Below are positions 35,039 through 42,838 of a stretch of 64,000 nt of DNA, piece after piece (position 1 is the first letter of the stretch; every line of letters begins with the position of its first letter). The translations under genes and the position numbers were made by a program. Origin of the DNA: Bacteroidales bacterium UBA1181 (GTDB lineage Bacteria > Bacteroidota > Bacteroidia > Bacteroidales > Paludibacteraceae); NCBI GenBank assembly GCA_002310215.1, contig DBYR01000039.1:1-64000 (forward strand), written 5' to 3'. Below the pieces are notes generated by a model. The model had not been told where the DNA came from, made no database searches, and worked only from the letters and a program-made list of their open reading frames with translations.

Positions 35039-36838
35039 TTATTTTTTTTCGCTTGCGTCCAACTGACTCTTCAGGGCTGCCAACTCTTCGATATCGCCCA
35101 ATGTAGCCTTCTCCACTGCGATAAGTGGCTCAGCCTTCTTGGTCGATTTCTTTTTGCGAGTTTCCTTCTTCTCGTCAGTCTCCTCTCCGTTAGCTGCCTT
35201 TTGAGCATCCTCGAAGATACGGCTGTGGGACAAGATGATTCTCTTAGAGTCTTTGTTGAACTCGATAACCTTGAATGGAAGCTTCTCGTCCACCTTGGCC
35301 ATGCTCTTGTCTTCCTTCACCAAGTGCTTAGGAGTAGCGAATCCTTCCACGCCGTAAGGCAATGCGATAACCGCACCCTTGTCCATCATCTCGATGATGG
35401 TTCCCTCGTGGATTGAGTCTACGGTGAAGATATTCTCGAACACATCCCATGGGTTGTCTTCCAATTGCTTGTGGCCCAAGCTCAAGCGGCGGTTCTCCTT
35501 GTCGATCTCCAATACTTGAACCTCGATGTCCGCACCGATCTGAGTGAACTCTGATGGGTGTTTGATCTTCTTCGTCCAAGAAAGGTCAGAGATGTGGATC
35601 AAACCGTCTACGCCCTCAGCGATCTCAACGAATACGCCGAAGTTGGTGAAGTTACGAACCTTAGCGGTGTGCTTCGTGCCGACAGCATAGTCAGTATCGA
35701 TGGTATCCCATGGATCTGGTTTCAATTGCTTGATGCCCAAAGACATCTTTCTCTCCTCACGGTCCAAAGTCAATACGACAGCCTCTACCTCGTCGCCGAC
35801 CTTCATGAAGTCTTGCGCGCTGCGGAGGTGCTGAGACCAAGACATCTCGGATACGTGGATCAAGCCCTCTACGCCTGGAGCGATCTCTACGAACGCACCG
35901 TAGTCAGCCATCACAACTACCTTACCCTTCACCTTGTCACCTACCTTCAAGTTAGGATCCAAAGCATCCCATGGATGAGGAGTCAATTGCTTCAAACCAA
36001 GGGCGATTCTCTTCTTGTCGTCGTCGAAGTCGAGGATAACGACGTTCAACTTCTGATCCAAAGAGACGATCTCCTCTGGGTGCGTTACGCGGCCCCAAGA
36101 CAAGTCTGTGATGTGGATCAAACCGTCTACGCCACCCAAGTCGATGAATACACCGTAAGAAGTGATGTTCTTGACAGTTCCTTCCAATACTTGTCCCTTC
36201 TCGAGCTTCGAGATGATATCTTTCTTCTGTTGCTCCAACTCGGCCTCGATGAGCGCTTTGTGGGAAACAACGACGTTCTTGAATTCGTGGTTGATTTTTA
36301 CGACTTTGAATTCCATTGTCTTGCCTACGAACACATCGTAGTCACGGATAGGCTTAACATCGATCTGTGAACCTGGCAAGAATGCCTCGATGCCGAATAC
36401 GTCCACGATCATACCACCCTTCGTGCGGCACTTGATGTAACCAGTGATAACTTTGTCGTTCTCCAATGCCTCGTTAACGCAATCCCAAGAGCGGGCTGCA
36501 CGGGCTTTCTTGTGTGAAAGGATCAATTGTCCCTTCTTGTCCTCTTGGCTCTCGATGTATACCTCTACTTCGTCGCCAATCTTCAAATCCGGGTTGTAAC
36601 GGAACTCGTTCATTGAAACGATACCGTCTGACTTGTAGCCTACATTGACTACAACTTCCCTCTTGTTCATTGAGATTACCTTTCCGATGACAACGTCCTT
36701 GTCCTTTACGACGTTCAATGTGTCATCGTACTTCTTGGTCAGTTCCTCGCGACTTACATTCGTCTGCACGTCGCCATTTTCGTAAGCGTCCCAATCAAAT
36801 CCTTCTATAGGCGCTACGTTTTTTGTTAATTCACTCAT
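35039..36838 (-). CDS. rpsA: 30S ribosomal protein S1
   Basis: The 599-residue protein has six S1 RNA-binding repeats (about 50-560). Signatures include GKVISMNKREVVVNVGYKSD, EGTVKNITSYGVFIDLGGVD and two repeats with GVEGLIHVSEMSW or GVDGLIHISDLSW forms. A lysine-rich low-complexity tail (KKETRKKKSTKKAEP) follows. S1 recruits mRNA to the 30S subunit, important in Bacteroidota where Shine-Dalgarno sequences are weak. It is transcribed alone; a -7 box at 36896-36903 precedes it. The C-terminal tail is longer and more basic than in E. coli. Confidence 0.95.
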   Translation of the reverse strand: MSELTKNVAPIEGFDWDAYENGDVQTNVSREELTKKYDDTLNVVKDKDVVIGKVISMNKREVVVNVGYKSDGIVSMNEFRYNPDLKIGDEVEVYIESQEDKKGQLILSHKKARAARSWDCVNEALENDKVITGYIKCRTKGGMIVDVFGIEAFLPGSQIDVKPIRDYDVFVGKTMEFKVVKINHEFKNVVVSHKALIEAELEQQKKDIISKLEKGQVLEGTVKNITSYGVFIDLGGVDGLIHITDLSWGRVTHPEEIVSLDQKLNVVILDFDDDKKRIALGLKQLTPHPWDALDPNLKVGDKVKGKVVVMADYGAFVEIAPGVEGLIHVSEMSWSQHLRSAQDFMKVGDEVEAVVLTLDREERKMSLGIKQLKPDPWDTIDTDYAVGTKHTAKVRNFTNFGVFVEIAEGVDGLIHISDLSWTKKIKHPSEFTQIGADIEVQVLEIDKENRRLSLGHKQLEDNPWDVFENIFTVDSIHEGTIIEMMDKGAVIALPYGVEGFATPKHLVKEDKSMAKVDEKLPFKVIEFNKDSKRIILSHSRIFEDAQKAANGEETDEKKETRKKKSTKKAEPLIAVEKATLGDIEELAALKSQLDASEKK

Positions 36839-36895
36839 TTTTTAATTTTAATAATAATTAGTCGTTAGACATTATAATTATGCAAAAAATCGGTG

Positions 36896-36903
36896 CAAAG
36901 TTA
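36896..36903 (-). promoter_or_regulatory. -7 box of rpsA
   Basis: CAAAGTTA (plus) reads TAACTTTG on the minus strand, 58 bases before the rpsA ATG. The -33 is not evident. Confidence 0.45.
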
Positions 36904-36989
36904 CTCTTTTTTCTTTAATTAGAAAGGATTGTGGCTTTTTTTTCATGGATAGATGCTGCGGGAGTTCCCTTTTGCCGCACAAGTGTTTA

Positions 36990-37121
36990 CTATTTAGGAG
37001 TTTACGATTTGTCGTTGGGGCTTGCTGATTTACGATTTAGCCATTTACGATTTACTATTTGATTTGCTATTTAGCTGTTCGCGATTTACAATTTGGCGAT
37101 TTACAATTTACTATTTATGGC
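36990..37121. repeat. AT-rich degenerate direct repeats (TTTACGATTT type)
   Basis: About nine imperfect copies of TTTA(C/T)(G/A)ATTT occur in this stretch with no coding potential. The reverse-complement form (TAAATCGTAAATA) recurs at 42783-42838. These look like a dispersed intergenic repeat. The remainder of 36839-37289 shows no gene. Confidence 0.6.
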
Positions 37122-37289
37122 GCGGCGTGTGTGGGTTTTGTTCTCCTCGACTGGATGATTCAGCAGAGTAAGGGCTCTTCCTTCTTTTGTATTTATATTT
37201 ATACGTTTTTGTGGGTGTTTGTCGTTAGTGGTTGATTCATAGTTGTTTATGTGTTTATTCCCTCTTTGATACCCTGCCGGCTGGTCATG

Positions 37290-37487
37290 AAAAAAGCCGC
37301 ACCGAAATTAATTAAACTCCTTAAGATAGGAATTCGGCGTGTTCCATTCTTTGTAATCCACCGTGTCACGAAGACAACCCGAAGGTGTGGCCCGCCATTG
37401 AGATGGAAGTTTACGCCTGTAGTTTGATATAATTGTTAAGTTTAACCATAATATACGGTGCGGCGTTCCTTAACTCTCTATTTTTAT
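37290..37487 (-). ncRNA. 6S-like regulatory RNA (candidate ssrS)
   Basis: The transcript of about 195 bases has its own promoter (37492-37523) and an intrinsic terminator. The ends form a perfect 9-bp closing stem (CGGTGCGGC 37456-37464 with GCCGCACCG 37296-37304), then a 7-bp stem (37439-37445 with 37312-37318). A large central bubble follows; its 3' strand carries a small TCCT/AGGA hairpin (37318-37331). The terminal arm is long: ACGCC/GGCGT (37413-37417 with 37336-37340), ATGGAA/TTCCAT (37403-37408 with 37342-37347) and CCAC/GTGG stems. A T-run follows the closing stem. Size and layout match 6S RNA, which mimics an open promoter and binds RNA polymerase. Identity is inferred from architecture, not from sequence homology. 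Confidence 0.6.
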
Positions 37488-37491
37488 ACTC

Positions 37492-37523
37492 CAAAGATAA
37501 CTCTTTTTTTCTTCTTCTGCAAG
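37492..37523 (-). promoter_or_regulatory. Promoter of the 6S-like RNA
   Basis: On the minus strand CTTG (37520-37523), a 20-base spacer and TATCTTTG (37492-37499) give an almost perfect Bacteroidota promoter directed away from the methylase gene. Confidence 0.65.
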
Positions 37524-37557
37524 TGGTTATGCTATGGTCTTTTTATTTATTATTTCG

Positions 37558-37565
37558 TAAATTTG
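37558..37565 (+). promoter_or_regulatory. -7 box upstream of the RsmI-like gene
   Basis: TAAATTTG lies 52 bases before the ATG at 37618. It is divergent from the 6S-like RNA promoter; no clear -33. Confidence 0.4.
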
Positions 37566-37617
37566 CGGTGATTTTTGTTTTTCGGACGCTTCGGTCCCCT
37601 TTTTATTCTCTAAAACA

Positions 37618-38322
37618 ATGGCTGGCATTATATATTTGATTCCTAACACATTGGGCGACTGCGATGTGAACCATGTCTTGCCTTCCTATAACCGGGAGGT
37701 CATTCTTCGCCTGAAGCATTATATTGTGGAGGACGTGCGCACCGCCAGACGTTTCCTGAAGAAGGTGGACCCTTCGATCAACATAGACGAGCTCACATTC
37801 TATACGCTGAACAACCATACTTCCCCCGAGGAGATCTCTTCTTATCTTATCCCGGCCATGTCCGGGTGCGATATGGGCATCATCTCGGAGGCGGGTTGCC
37901 CTGCCATCGCCGACCCGGGTGCGGATATCGCCCGACTCGCGCAGGGGAAGGATATCCGTGTCGTCCCTTTGGTGGGCCCTTCCTCGATTCTGCTGGCCTT
38001 GATGGCTTCGGGCTTCAACGGACAGAGCTTCGCCTTCGTGGGCTATCTGCCGATCAAGCCGAACGAGCGTGACCAGCGTATCCGTCAGTTGGAGAAGCGG
38101 GCGCATGTGGAGCGCCAGTCGCAGATATTCATCGAGACGCCTTACCGTAACGATAAAATGTTTGAGAATCTGTTGTCAGTTTGCCAGCCTGGCACGAAGA
38201 TTTGCGTCGCATGTGACATCACGCTCGAGACGGAGTACATCAAGACGAAGAGCGTCGCCCAGTGGAAATCCGCCAAGCGTCCTGTTTTGGACAAGCGTCC
38301 TTGTATCTTTATATTGTATTAG
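37618..38322 (+). CDS. RsmI-like SAM-dependent methyltransferase
   Basis: The 234-residue protein is of the tetrapyrrole-methylase/RsmI fold. Seen are IIYLIPNTLGDCD near the start, GIISEAGCPAIADPGAD (the hallmark of the RsmI group), VPLVGPSSILLALMASGF and FVGYLP. RsmI 2'-O-methylates C1402 of 16S rRNA. Bacteroidota commonly encode a canonical RsmI and this shorter variant, and the N-terminus here (GDCDVNHVLPSYN) differs from canonical TPIGNL. rRNA methylation is therefore likely but the exact target is open. The last 14 bases overlap the end of the convergent phosphatase gene. Confidence 0.8.
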   Translation: MAGIIYLIPNTLGDCDVNHVLPSYNREVILRLKHYIVEDVRTARRFLKKVDPSINIDELTFYTLNNHTSPEEISSYLIPAMSGCDMGIISEAGCPAIADPGADIARLAQGKDIRVVPLVGPSSILLALMASGFNGQSFAFVGYLPIKPNERDQRIRQLEKRAHVERQSQIFIETPYRNDKMFENLLSVCQPGTKICVACDITLETEYIKTKSVAQWKSAKRPVLDKRPCIFILY

Positions 38323-38962
38323 CGCTGTTTGCTCCGTCAGACTCTTCTTCGAGTTGCGCGAGGTGTTCCGTGTCGTTCCATGACATCACGTTCCATATCC
38401 CGTCCCGTTTTTCCACTATGGCTATGGCGGTGGAGAGCGGGTGGACCGCATGCGCTATTTCGGCTATGGGCTGGTACTTGAAGTAGGTGTAGAGTGTTTT
38501 CAATAGGGCGCCGTGAGTGACCACGAGGATATTCTTCCCCGGGTTTTCCGCCGCTGTCCTTTCCATGAACTGGCCTGCGCGTTTCCGCACGTCGTCGTAC
38601 GTTTCGCATCCTTCCCGCCTATATTGCTCTGGGTGGTGCCAAAAGAGGTCGATCTCTTCCGGATACTCTTCCATGAGGTCCTCGATGAGTATGCCTTGCC
38701 AGTCCCCCATTAGTATCTCCTTCAGCGCATCGTCCGGGATGATGGGGATTTGTCTCTTTCCTAAAATGAGGCGGGTGGTCTCCATGGCTCGCCGTTGTGG
38801 GCTGGAATAAACGAGGTCGAACTCGATGTCTTCAAGCCTTTCTCCCAAAGCGATGGCTTGTTTCTTCCCTAAGGGGGTGAGGTCGGTTTCATGTTGTCCC
38901 TGCATCCTCTTCTCCTGGTTCCAGTCCGTTTGCCCGTGTCTGACTAAGTAAAAGCGTGTCAT
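38309..38962 (-). CDS. Histidine phosphatase (phosphoglycerate mutase-like)
   Basis: The 217-residue protein begins MTRFYLVRHGQTDWNQEKRM with the RHG catalytic motif. It has YSSPQRRAMETTRLI, a proton-donor Glu region (LKEILMGDWQG) and the second catalytic His in VVTHGALLKTL. It belongs to the histidine phosphatase superfamily of the CobC/GpmB type, but the substrate cannot be told from sequence. An upstream in-frame start at 39094 would cross a terminator and the rpmF 3' end, so the ATG at 38962 is chosen. The 3' end overlaps the convergent RsmI-like gene by 14 bases. Confidence 0.85.
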   Translation of the reverse strand: MTRFYLVRHGQTDWNQEKRMQGQHETDLTPLGKKQAIALGERLEDIEFDLVYSSPQRRAMETTRLILGKRQIPIIPDDALKEILMGDWQGILIEDLMEEYPEEIDLFWHHPEQYRREGCETYDDVRKRAGQFMERTAAENPGKNILVVTHGALLKTLYTYFKYQPIAEIAHAVHPLSTAIAIVEKRDGIWNVMSWNDTEHLAQLEEESDGANSANTI

Positions 38963-38980
38963 GGTTTTGCTCGTTGGGGT

Positions 38981-39016
38981 AAAAAAGAAAGGAGCCGCGC
39001 CGATGGGTGACTCCTT
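38981..39016 (-). terminator. rpmF terminator
   Basis: AAGGAG (38989-38994) pairs with CTCCTT (39011-39016). On the minus strand the stem is followed by TTTCTTTTTT. It lies 29 bases after the rpmF stop. Confidence 0.65.
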
Positions 39017-39044
39017 CCGATTCGTTTCTATTGTAGGGCGATGA

Positions 39045-39230
39045 TTAAACAGCTTCCTGTTTAACGATAGCCTCCATGCCGCGGTAGTATCCACAAGAAC
39101 CGCATACTCTGTGGTATAAGTGGAGTGCGCCGCACTTAGGACATACTGCCAATGTTGGAGCTACTGCCGTGTAATGAGTTCTTCTCTTCGCTCCTCTTGA
39201 TTTACCTTGTCTTCGTTTAGGATGTGCCAT
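39045..39230 (-). CDS. rpmF: 50S ribosomal protein L32
   Basis: The 61-residue protein begins MAHPKRRQGKSRGAKRRTHY and contains a zinc ribbon with CPKC and CGSC pairs (about 30-49). It is small, basic and part of the large subunit. It follows the yceD-like gene by 17 bases, the conserved yceD-rpmF pairing. Confidence 0.97.
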   Translation of the reverse strand: MAHPKRRQGKSRGAKRRTHYTAVAPTLAVCPKCGALHLYHRVCGSCGYYRGMEAIVKQEAV

Positions 39231-39247
39231 TTTGTTTATAATTTAAA

Positions 39248-39805
39248 TTAGTTATTGTCTTTTAATTTCTTCAGTGCGTCCCAGCGAGGGTCTGTTCCCC
39301 TGTTTGTTGCCGCACTCCCGTCTTCTTCTTCGGTCTCCGCTTCGTTCCTCTCCACGGTGAGGTGCTCCCTTAGTATCCTGGCCGTCTCCTCGTTGCATTC
39401 GCCGTCAGGGTGGACGTGGCGGATCGGGATGTGGAGGGCGACAAACTCATACATGTACCATGATAAATCCAACTCGCCTTCCTCCTCGGATACGACCACC
39501 AACTGGTCATCCTCCTCCGATTTGTCCTCGCCGAACTTCACCGTCAGACACTCTTCGCAGGAAATCGGTTGGTCTATCTCCTCCAAACATCTGTCGCACA
39601 GTACTTTGACCGTTCCATCCAATCTGAAGGTCAGAAGGAATGAGTGCTCGCTCTTTTGGACGGTAACGTTCGCCTCTATGTTGCCCTTTTGCACTAACGG
39701 ACCGTTAACCTCCTCGAAAAATTTGTCGTCCAATGTGTATTGGTACTGGTGCGTACCGACTTCCAAATCTTTCAGCGGAACTATGTATGCCTCTTCTCTT
39801 CCCAC
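39248..39805 (-). CDS. DUF177 (YceD) protein
   Basis: The 185-residue protein is of the YceD/DUF177 family, linked in other bacteria to 23S rRNA maturation. The core CDRCLEEIDQPISCEECLTV (about 67-86) holds the family's Cys pairs. An acidic stretch (DKSEEDDQLVVVSEEEGELD) follows, and the C-terminal signature CNEETARILREHL and DPRWDALKKLKDNN. It sits directly upstream of rpmF, the genomic position typical of the family. A -7 box at 39832-39839 precedes it. Confidence 0.88.
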   Translation of the reverse strand: MGREEAYIVPLKDLEVGTHQYQYTLDDKFFEEVNGPLVQKGNIEANVTVQKSEHSFLLTFRLDGTVKVLCDRCLEEIDQPISCEECLTVKFGEDKSEEDDQLVVVSEEEGELDLSWYMYEFVALHIPIRHVHPDGECNEETARILREHLTVERNEAETEEEDGSAATNRGTDPRWDALKKLKDNN

Positions 39806-39831
39806 TTTCGTATGGATTCTAAAAACTCCGC

Positions 39832-39839
39832 AAAATTAC
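39832..39839 (-). promoter_or_regulatory. -7 box of the yceD-rpmF operon
   Basis: CAAAATTA (plus) reads TAATTTTG on the minus strand, 27 bases before the ATG at 39805. A CAAA at 39875 is too far away to be a normal -33. Confidence 0.45.
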
Positions 39840-39917
39840 AAAAAATAGTGATATTTCGGACTCCCTTTCCGTCCAAATTTATTTTTTTTTGTAATAATTA
39901 TACTAATTATCTTATAT

Positions 39918-41081
39918 TCAGTTCTTTATCTGCTTGCTTAGTATGATTCTGAACGTGGTGCCTTTGTCTATTTCGGAATGTTTGACGAATATTTTCCCTT
40001 TATGGTACTCTTCTATGATCCTTTTCACGAGGGAGAGCCCCAATCCCCAGCCTCTTTTCTTGGTGGTGAAGCCTGGGGAGAATACCGCATCGAATTTGGA
40101 CTTCGGAATGCCTTTGCCTGTGTCGCTCACGTCTATGATCACCTTCTCTTTCTCCTGTGCCACCTCTACGTTGATGTGTCCTTCTCCCTCCATCGCGTCG
40201 ATGGCGTTCTTGCAGAGGTTTTCGATGACCCATTCGAATAGGGGTTGGTTCAATGCGAGGGTGATAGGCATTTCGTCCTTGAAATGGTAGGTGATCTGCA
40301 CTTTGTCCGATGTGCGTTTCCGCATGTAGGAAAGCGAGTTTTGCAGGAGGGTGTCCAGACTGGTCGGTGTCAGTTCGGGTATGGAACCGATCTTGGAGAA
40401 TCGTTCCGCGATGGTGCGCAGGCGGTTGACGTCCTTCTCCATCTCCGTCATGAGGTCTGGGTTGACCTTCTCCTCCTTCAGTATCTCGACCCAGGCGAGT
40501 AGGGAAGAGATCGGGGTCCCTAGCTGGTGGGCCGTCTCCTTGGATAGCCCGACCCACACCCTGTTCTGCTCGGAGCGTTTGGCGCTGGCGAAGACGAAGA
40601 AGATGATGGCGAAGAAGGCGAGTATGATGCCCCATTGGATGTAGGGGTAGTATTCCAGCTTGTTGAGCATGGTCGAGTTGCCGTAGTAGAGTTTGTGCTT
40701 GGTCTCTTCGTCGATGGTTATCTCTATGGGTTTGTTCAGCCGCTGGAACTTTTTGACCATCTTTTGGATGTATTCGTCTCCGTTCTCTTCGGGTACGTCT
40801 ATATTGCGGTAGTCTGTCACGTTGCCGCCCTCGTCGACGATGAGAACGGGTATGTTGGTGTTGCCTTCGATGACCTTCATGAGGAATACGAGGTCGGATC
40901 CGTCCGTGTCTGTCACGAGCCTTTGGGTGGCCTCCGCCCATAGACTGATCCTCTGACGCTCCTCCTCCGCCATCTCCTTGGTCAAGAGGTGGGTGTAGTA
41001 CATGGATACCCCCACGATCAGCAGGGCGATCGAGGAGAAGATGTACTTAATCTTTTTCAGGTTGTCGAAGGAGGTTTTCAT
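39918..41081 (-). CDS. Sensor histidine kinase (orphan)
   Basis: The 387-residue protein has two transmembrane helices (about 12-31 and 149-167) enclosing a sensor domain of about 115 residues outside the membrane. A HisKA dimerization helix carries the phospho-acceptor His185 in KETAHQLGTPISSLLAW. The HATPase domain has N-box ENLCKNAIDAMEG, G1 DTGKGIP and G2 TTKKRGWGLGLSL. It should autophosphorylate in response to an envelope signal. No response regulator is adjacent. It starts four bases after rsgA, so it is transcribed with frr and rsgA. Confidence 0.88.
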   Translation of the reverse strand: MKTSFDNLKKIKYIFSSIALLIVGVSMYYTHLLTKEMAEEERQRISLWAEATQRLVTDTDGSDLVFLMKVIEGNTNIPVLIVDEGGNVTDYRNIDVPEENGDEYIQKMVKKFQRLNKPIEITIDEETKHKLYYGNSTMLNKLEYYPYIQWGIILAFFAIIFFVFASAKRSEQNRVWVGLSKETAHQLGTPISSLLAWVEILKEEKVNPDLMTEMEKDVNRLRTIAERFSKIGSIPELTPTSLDTLLQNSLSYMRKRTSDKVQITYHFKDEMPITLALNQPLFEWVIENLCKNAIDAMEGEGHINVEVAQEKEKVIIDVSDTGKGIPKSKFDAVFSPGFTTKKRGWGLGLSLVKRIIEEYHKGKIFVKHSEIDKGTTFRIILSKQIKN

Positions 41082-41085
41082 GGCT

Positions 41086-42012
41086 CTATCTGTATTTTCC
41101 CTCGTCGCAGTCTTCCATGATGCTGAGGTAACTGTTGTAGCGGGATATGCTGATGGTGTGCTCCTCTATCGCGCGGAGCACGGAGCATCCCGGCTCGTGT
41201 ATGTGGGTGCAGTTGCCGAACCGGCAGTTGCTGGATTCCCTGAAGATTTCGGGGAAGTAGTGGCCGACCTCCTCTTTCTTGAAGTCGATGGTGCCGAAGC
41301 CCTTGATGCCTGGGGTGTCGATGAGGTTGGTCGCCTCGTCCAGTTCGAACATCTCGGAGAAGGTGGTGGTGTGCATGCCTTTGTTGTGCACATCCGATAT
41401 CTCCCCGGTTTTGGCGCTGAAGGTGGGGCAGATGGCGTTGATGAGCGATGATTTGCCCACGCCCGAGTTGCCGGAGAGGAGCGAAGTCTTGCCTTGTATC
41501 ATCTCCTTGAGTCGCTCGATGTTCTCCCCCGTCTGGGCGGATACGGCGATGCAGGGGTAACCGATGGTCTCGTAGAGGTTGATGAGGGCGTTCATGTACT
41601 CCTTCTCGCCCTCGTCGTAGAGGTCCGTCTTGTTGATGACGAGGATGGAGGGCACTTGGTAGGCCTCGCTTGTCGCCAGGGCACGGTCTATGAATGTGGT
41701 GGAGGTCTCCGGGTGGTTGATGGTGACCGTCAGCAGCAGCTGGTCGACGTTCGCCGCGATGATGTGCAGCTGCTTGGAGAGGTTCGTGGGTTTGCGCACG
41801 ATGTAGTTCTTGCGGTCCTCGATTCCGTGGATCCAACCGATGCCGGAGGCGGGCATATCGAAAGAAACCCGATCGCCGACGGCAACCGGGTTAGTGCTTT
41901 TGATACCCTTGATTCGGAAGTTACCCTTGATCTTGCATTCGTAGAGTTGGCCGTCGGAATCGTTTTTGACCCAATAGCCGCTTCCTGTGTTTTTGACCAC
42001 AAGTCCGATCAT
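41086..42012 (-). CDS. rsgA: Ribosome small-subunit GTPase RsgA
   Basis: The 308-residue circularly permuted GTPase acts late in 30S maturation. The N-terminal OB-fold (about 1-70) carries YECKIKGNFRIKG. GTPase motifs follow in permuted order: NKTDLYDE (G4), GNSGVGKSSLINAI (G1), DTPGIKGFG (G3). The C-terminal zinc knuckle is CRFGNCTHIHEPGCSV. Its ATG overlaps the frr TGA (ATGA-type), and the histidine-kinase gene starts four bases after its stop. The frr-rsgA pair is consistent with a ribosome-recycling and assembly operon. Confidence 0.95.
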   Translation of the reverse strand: MIGLVVKNTGSGYWVKNDSDGQLYECKIKGNFRIKGIKSTNPVAVGDRVSFDMPASGIGWIHGIEDRKNYIVRKPTNLSKQLHIIAANVDQLLLTVTINHPETSTTFIDRALATSEAYQVPSILVINKTDLYDEGEKEYMNALINLYETIGYPCIAVSAQTGENIERLKEMIQGKTSLLSGNSGVGKSSLINAICPTFSAKTGEISDVHNKGMHTTTFSEMFELDEATNLIDTPGIKGFGTIDFKKEEVGHYFPEIFRESSNCRFGNCTHIHEPGCSVLRAIEEHTISISRYNSYLSIMEDCDEGKYR

Positions 42013-42569
42013 ACTGTCATCACCTCTTTCTCTTTGGCGGCGAGGATATCCTCGACTTTCTTGATGAACTTGTCGTGGATCTTCTGTACTTCAGCCTCGG
42101 CGTCCTTCTCGGCGTCCTCGGCCAAGCCGTTCTTGATCTCCTTCTTCAGGCCGTCGATGGCGTCTCTTCTGGCGTTGCGGATGCTGATCTTGGCTTCCTC
42201 GCCCTCGGCGCGGGTCTGCTTCACCAATGTCTTACGGCGCTCCTCCGTCAATGGCGGGATGCCCAGGCGGATGATCTCTCCGTTGTTCTCAGGCGTGATG
42301 CCCACCTCGGAAGCCATGATGGCCTTCTCGATCTCAGGGATCAGCTTCTTCTCCCAAGGTTGGATCGCGATGGTGTGGGCGTCTGGTGTGGTGATGGTCG
42401 CCACGTTGGAGAGAGGCACCACGCTACCGTAGTAGTCCACGCGCACACCGTCCAGGATGCGCACGTTCGCCTTTCCTGCCCTGATGCGCGCCAATGCGTC
42501 GTCCAAAAAGAGTAGGGACTGCTCCATCTTCTCCTCCGCTGCCTTCAGATATTCTTTTATTTCTGCCAT
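42009..42569 (-). CDS. frr: Ribosome recycling factor
   Basis: The 186-residue protein splits post-termination ribosomes together with EF-G. Conserved stretches are DALARIRAGKANVRILDGVR, VDYYGSVVPLSNVATI, GEIIRLGIPPLTEERRKTLV and KVEDILAAKEKEVMTV. Length is normal. It is first in the frr-rsgA-kinase operon; the stop overlaps the rsgA start. A TATTTTCG near 42613-42620 (minus strand) could be a weak -7 box. Confidence 0.97.
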   Translation of the reverse strand: MAEIKEYLKAAEEKMEQSLLFLDDALARIRAGKANVRILDGVRVDYYGSVVPLSNVATITTPDAHTIAIQPWEKKLIPEIEKAIMASEVGITPENNGEIIRLGIPPLTEERRKTLVKQTRAEGEEAKISIRNARRDAIDGLKKEIKNGLAEDAEKDAEAEVQKIHDKFIKKVEDILAAKEKEVMTV

Positions 42570-42708
42570 AATAATCTATTATTAGTGTTTCGTTTGTGAT
42601 ATTAATTGCGCGAAAATAGGAAAAAAAACGAAATCCGTATTGTTTCGTTGCGAATAATGTATTTTGCCCACGGAAAATTCATTTAAACCCAAGGCGTTGT
42701 CCGTGGAC

Positions 42709-42764
42709 TATATTTGTCAGGGTCTTTCAGACCTATTCGCACACTTCTATGAAGGGAAAGACCC
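42709..42764 (+). other. Promoter-like box followed by a 9-bp hairpin
   Basis: TATATTTG at 42709-42716 is followed at once by GGGTCTTTC (42720-42728) pairing perfectly with GAAAGACCC (42756-42764) across a 27-base loop. There is no T tract on either strand, so it is not a plain terminator. It may be a small RNA or a protein-binding element between frr and the expansin gene. Confidence 0.35.
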
Positions 42765-42782
42765 TAAGGCGTAATGTGCATC

Positions 42783-42838
42783 GTTAAATAGTAAATACCC
42801 AGTGGTAAATCGTAAATAACTAAATCGTAAATAGTTAT
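42783..42838. repeat. AT-rich intergenic repeat (second locus)
   Basis: Several copies of TAAAT(C)GTAAAT-like units occur here, in the reverse-complement orientation of the repeat at 36990-37121. They run up to the expansin gene's stop codon. Confidence 0.55.
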
